Source: Hydrogenophaga sp. (GTDB lineage: Bacteria; Pseudomonadota; Gammaproteobacteria; Burkholderiales; Burkholderiaceae_C). From it: a stretch of 8,141 nucleotides of DNA. Each line of letters starts with the position of its first letter. Position 1 is the stretch's first letter. The DNA is taken from positions 1 through 8,141 of the forward strand of contig JAUXXN010000041.1 in NCBI GenBank assembly GCA_030684755.1. Direction: 5' to 3'. Position numbers and translations under genes: made by a program. Below the pieces are notes generated by a model that was not told the origin of the DNA, searched no databases, and worked only from the letters and a program-made list of their open reading frames with translations. Below, in pieces: positions 7,622 to 8,141 of this stretch.

Positions 7622-8141
7622 TCAGGCCTTGGCCGCGGCGCGGGCTTGCTGGTGTTCCATGGCCGCCTTGATGAAGGCGTTGAACAGCGGGTGGCCGTTC
7701 CACGGTGTGGACTTGAATTCGGGGTGGAACTGCACGCCGATGTACCAGGGGTGCACGCTCTGCGGCAGTTCCACCATTTCGGTGAGCTGTTCGCGCTGCG
7801 TTTGGGCCGAAATCACCAGGCCGGCCTGGCGCAGTTGGTCCAGGTAGTTCACGTTGGCTTCAAAGCGGTGGCGGTGGCGCTCGGTCACTTCATTGCCGTA
7901 AATGCTGTGGGCCAGGGTGCCGGGCAACACGTCAGATGTTTGCGCGCCCAGACGCATGGTGCCGCCCAGGTCGGAGCTGGTGTCGCGTGTCTGGATGCTG
8001 CCGTCGGCGTCTTTCCACTCGGTGATGAGGGCGATCACCGGATGCGGCGTGGCCGGGTCGAATTCGGTGCTGTTGGCGTCTTTCAAACCGGCCACATGGC
8101 GGGCGTATTCGATGGTGGCCACCTGCATGCCCAGGCATATG
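7622..8141 (-). CDS. pyrG: CTP synthase, C-terminal glutaminase part (5' part outside window)
   Basis: The gene is cut by the window edge; about 173 C-terminal residues are visible, ending at TGA 7622-7624. The visible part begins at the nucleophile elbow of the class I glutamine amidotransferase domain, I-C-L-G-M-Q, with the catalytic Cys codon at 8135-8137. It continues through GGTMRLG and [18 protein letters not shown] to the His and Glu of the triad in VQFHPEF (codons at 7724-7726 and 7718-7720). All three catalytic residues are present. The enzyme makes CTP from UTP, ATP and glutamine in the cytoplasm. The missing N-terminal part would hold the synthetase domain. It is the first gene of the visible minus-strand block; CTP is also used to activate Kdo, so its position before kdsA makes metabolic sense, though the order may only be historical. 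Confidence 0.98.
   Translation of the reverse strand, partial: ICLGMQVATIEYARHVAGLKDANSTEFDPATPHPVIALITEWKDADGSIQTRDTSSDLGGTMRLGAQTSDVLPGTLAHSIYGNEVTERHRHRFEANVNYLDQLRQAGLVISAQTQREQLTEMVELPQSVHPWYIGVQFHPEFKSTPWNGHPLFNAFIKAAMEHQQARAAAKA

Noticed and set aside
6763..7671. 302-codon plus-strand open frame opposite kdsA
   Set aside because: It is an antisense shadow of kdsA, His/Gly/Ala-rich and without motifs. The plus-strand open frames opposite eno (5327-6124 and 6140-7087) were rejected for the same reason.
8136..8141. CATATG at the window end, giving an unusual ATA Ile codon in pyrG
   Set aside because: It could hint at a cloning or assembly edge, but six bases at a window boundary are not evidence, and the residues still fit the conserved ICLGMQ.

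Overview
The window is a GC-rich, gene-dense stretch of chromosome from a Gram-negative bacterium. It is most likely a betaproteobacterium of the order Burkholderiales, probably Comamonadaceae-like. I base this on the protein sequences and on the gene order pyrG - kdsA - eno - ftsB. That placement is inferred, since no database search was possible. KdsA implies a lipopolysaccharide-bearing outer membrane. I see no mobile element, CRISPR array, tRNA or rRNA, and no gap between genes longer than about 60 bases.

Left arm, plus strand (1-2738): the 3' end of a gamma-class carbonic anhydrase/hexapeptide-repeat protein, then hslO (redox chaperone Hsp33, TTG start), then an FAD-dependent amine oxidase with a twin-arginine signal sequence. 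This arm meets the minus-strand arm tail to tail across only 21 bases (2739-2759).

Right arm, minus strand (8141 down to 2760), in transcription order: the 3' end of pyrG (CTP synthase glutaminase domain), kdsA (Kdo-8-phosphate synthase with the metal-dependent residue set), a DUF1330 gene overlapping kdsA by 4 bases, eno (enolase), a possible 16-codon hydrophobic ORF, and ftsB (divisome protein). A hairpin followed by a short U run then separates ftsB from a second, tightly coupled pair: a NadR-type ribosylnicotinamide-kinase-like P-loop protein and an AGE-superfamily sugar epimerase/isomerase, overlapping as ATGA.

Functionally, the pyrG-to-ftsB block groups CTP supply, Kdo synthesis (Kdo is activated with CTP before entering lipid A/LPS core), glycolysis and cell division. 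The kinase-like/epimerase pair looks like a small accessory metabolic unit whose substrates cannot be read from the sequence. Most of the window is ordinary housekeeping DNA, and I do not see a convincing new multi-gene system. The points most worth a second look are the Cys-rich tail of the NadR-like protein and its coupling to the epimerase, the tiny ORF between eno and ftsB, and the exported amine oxidase.
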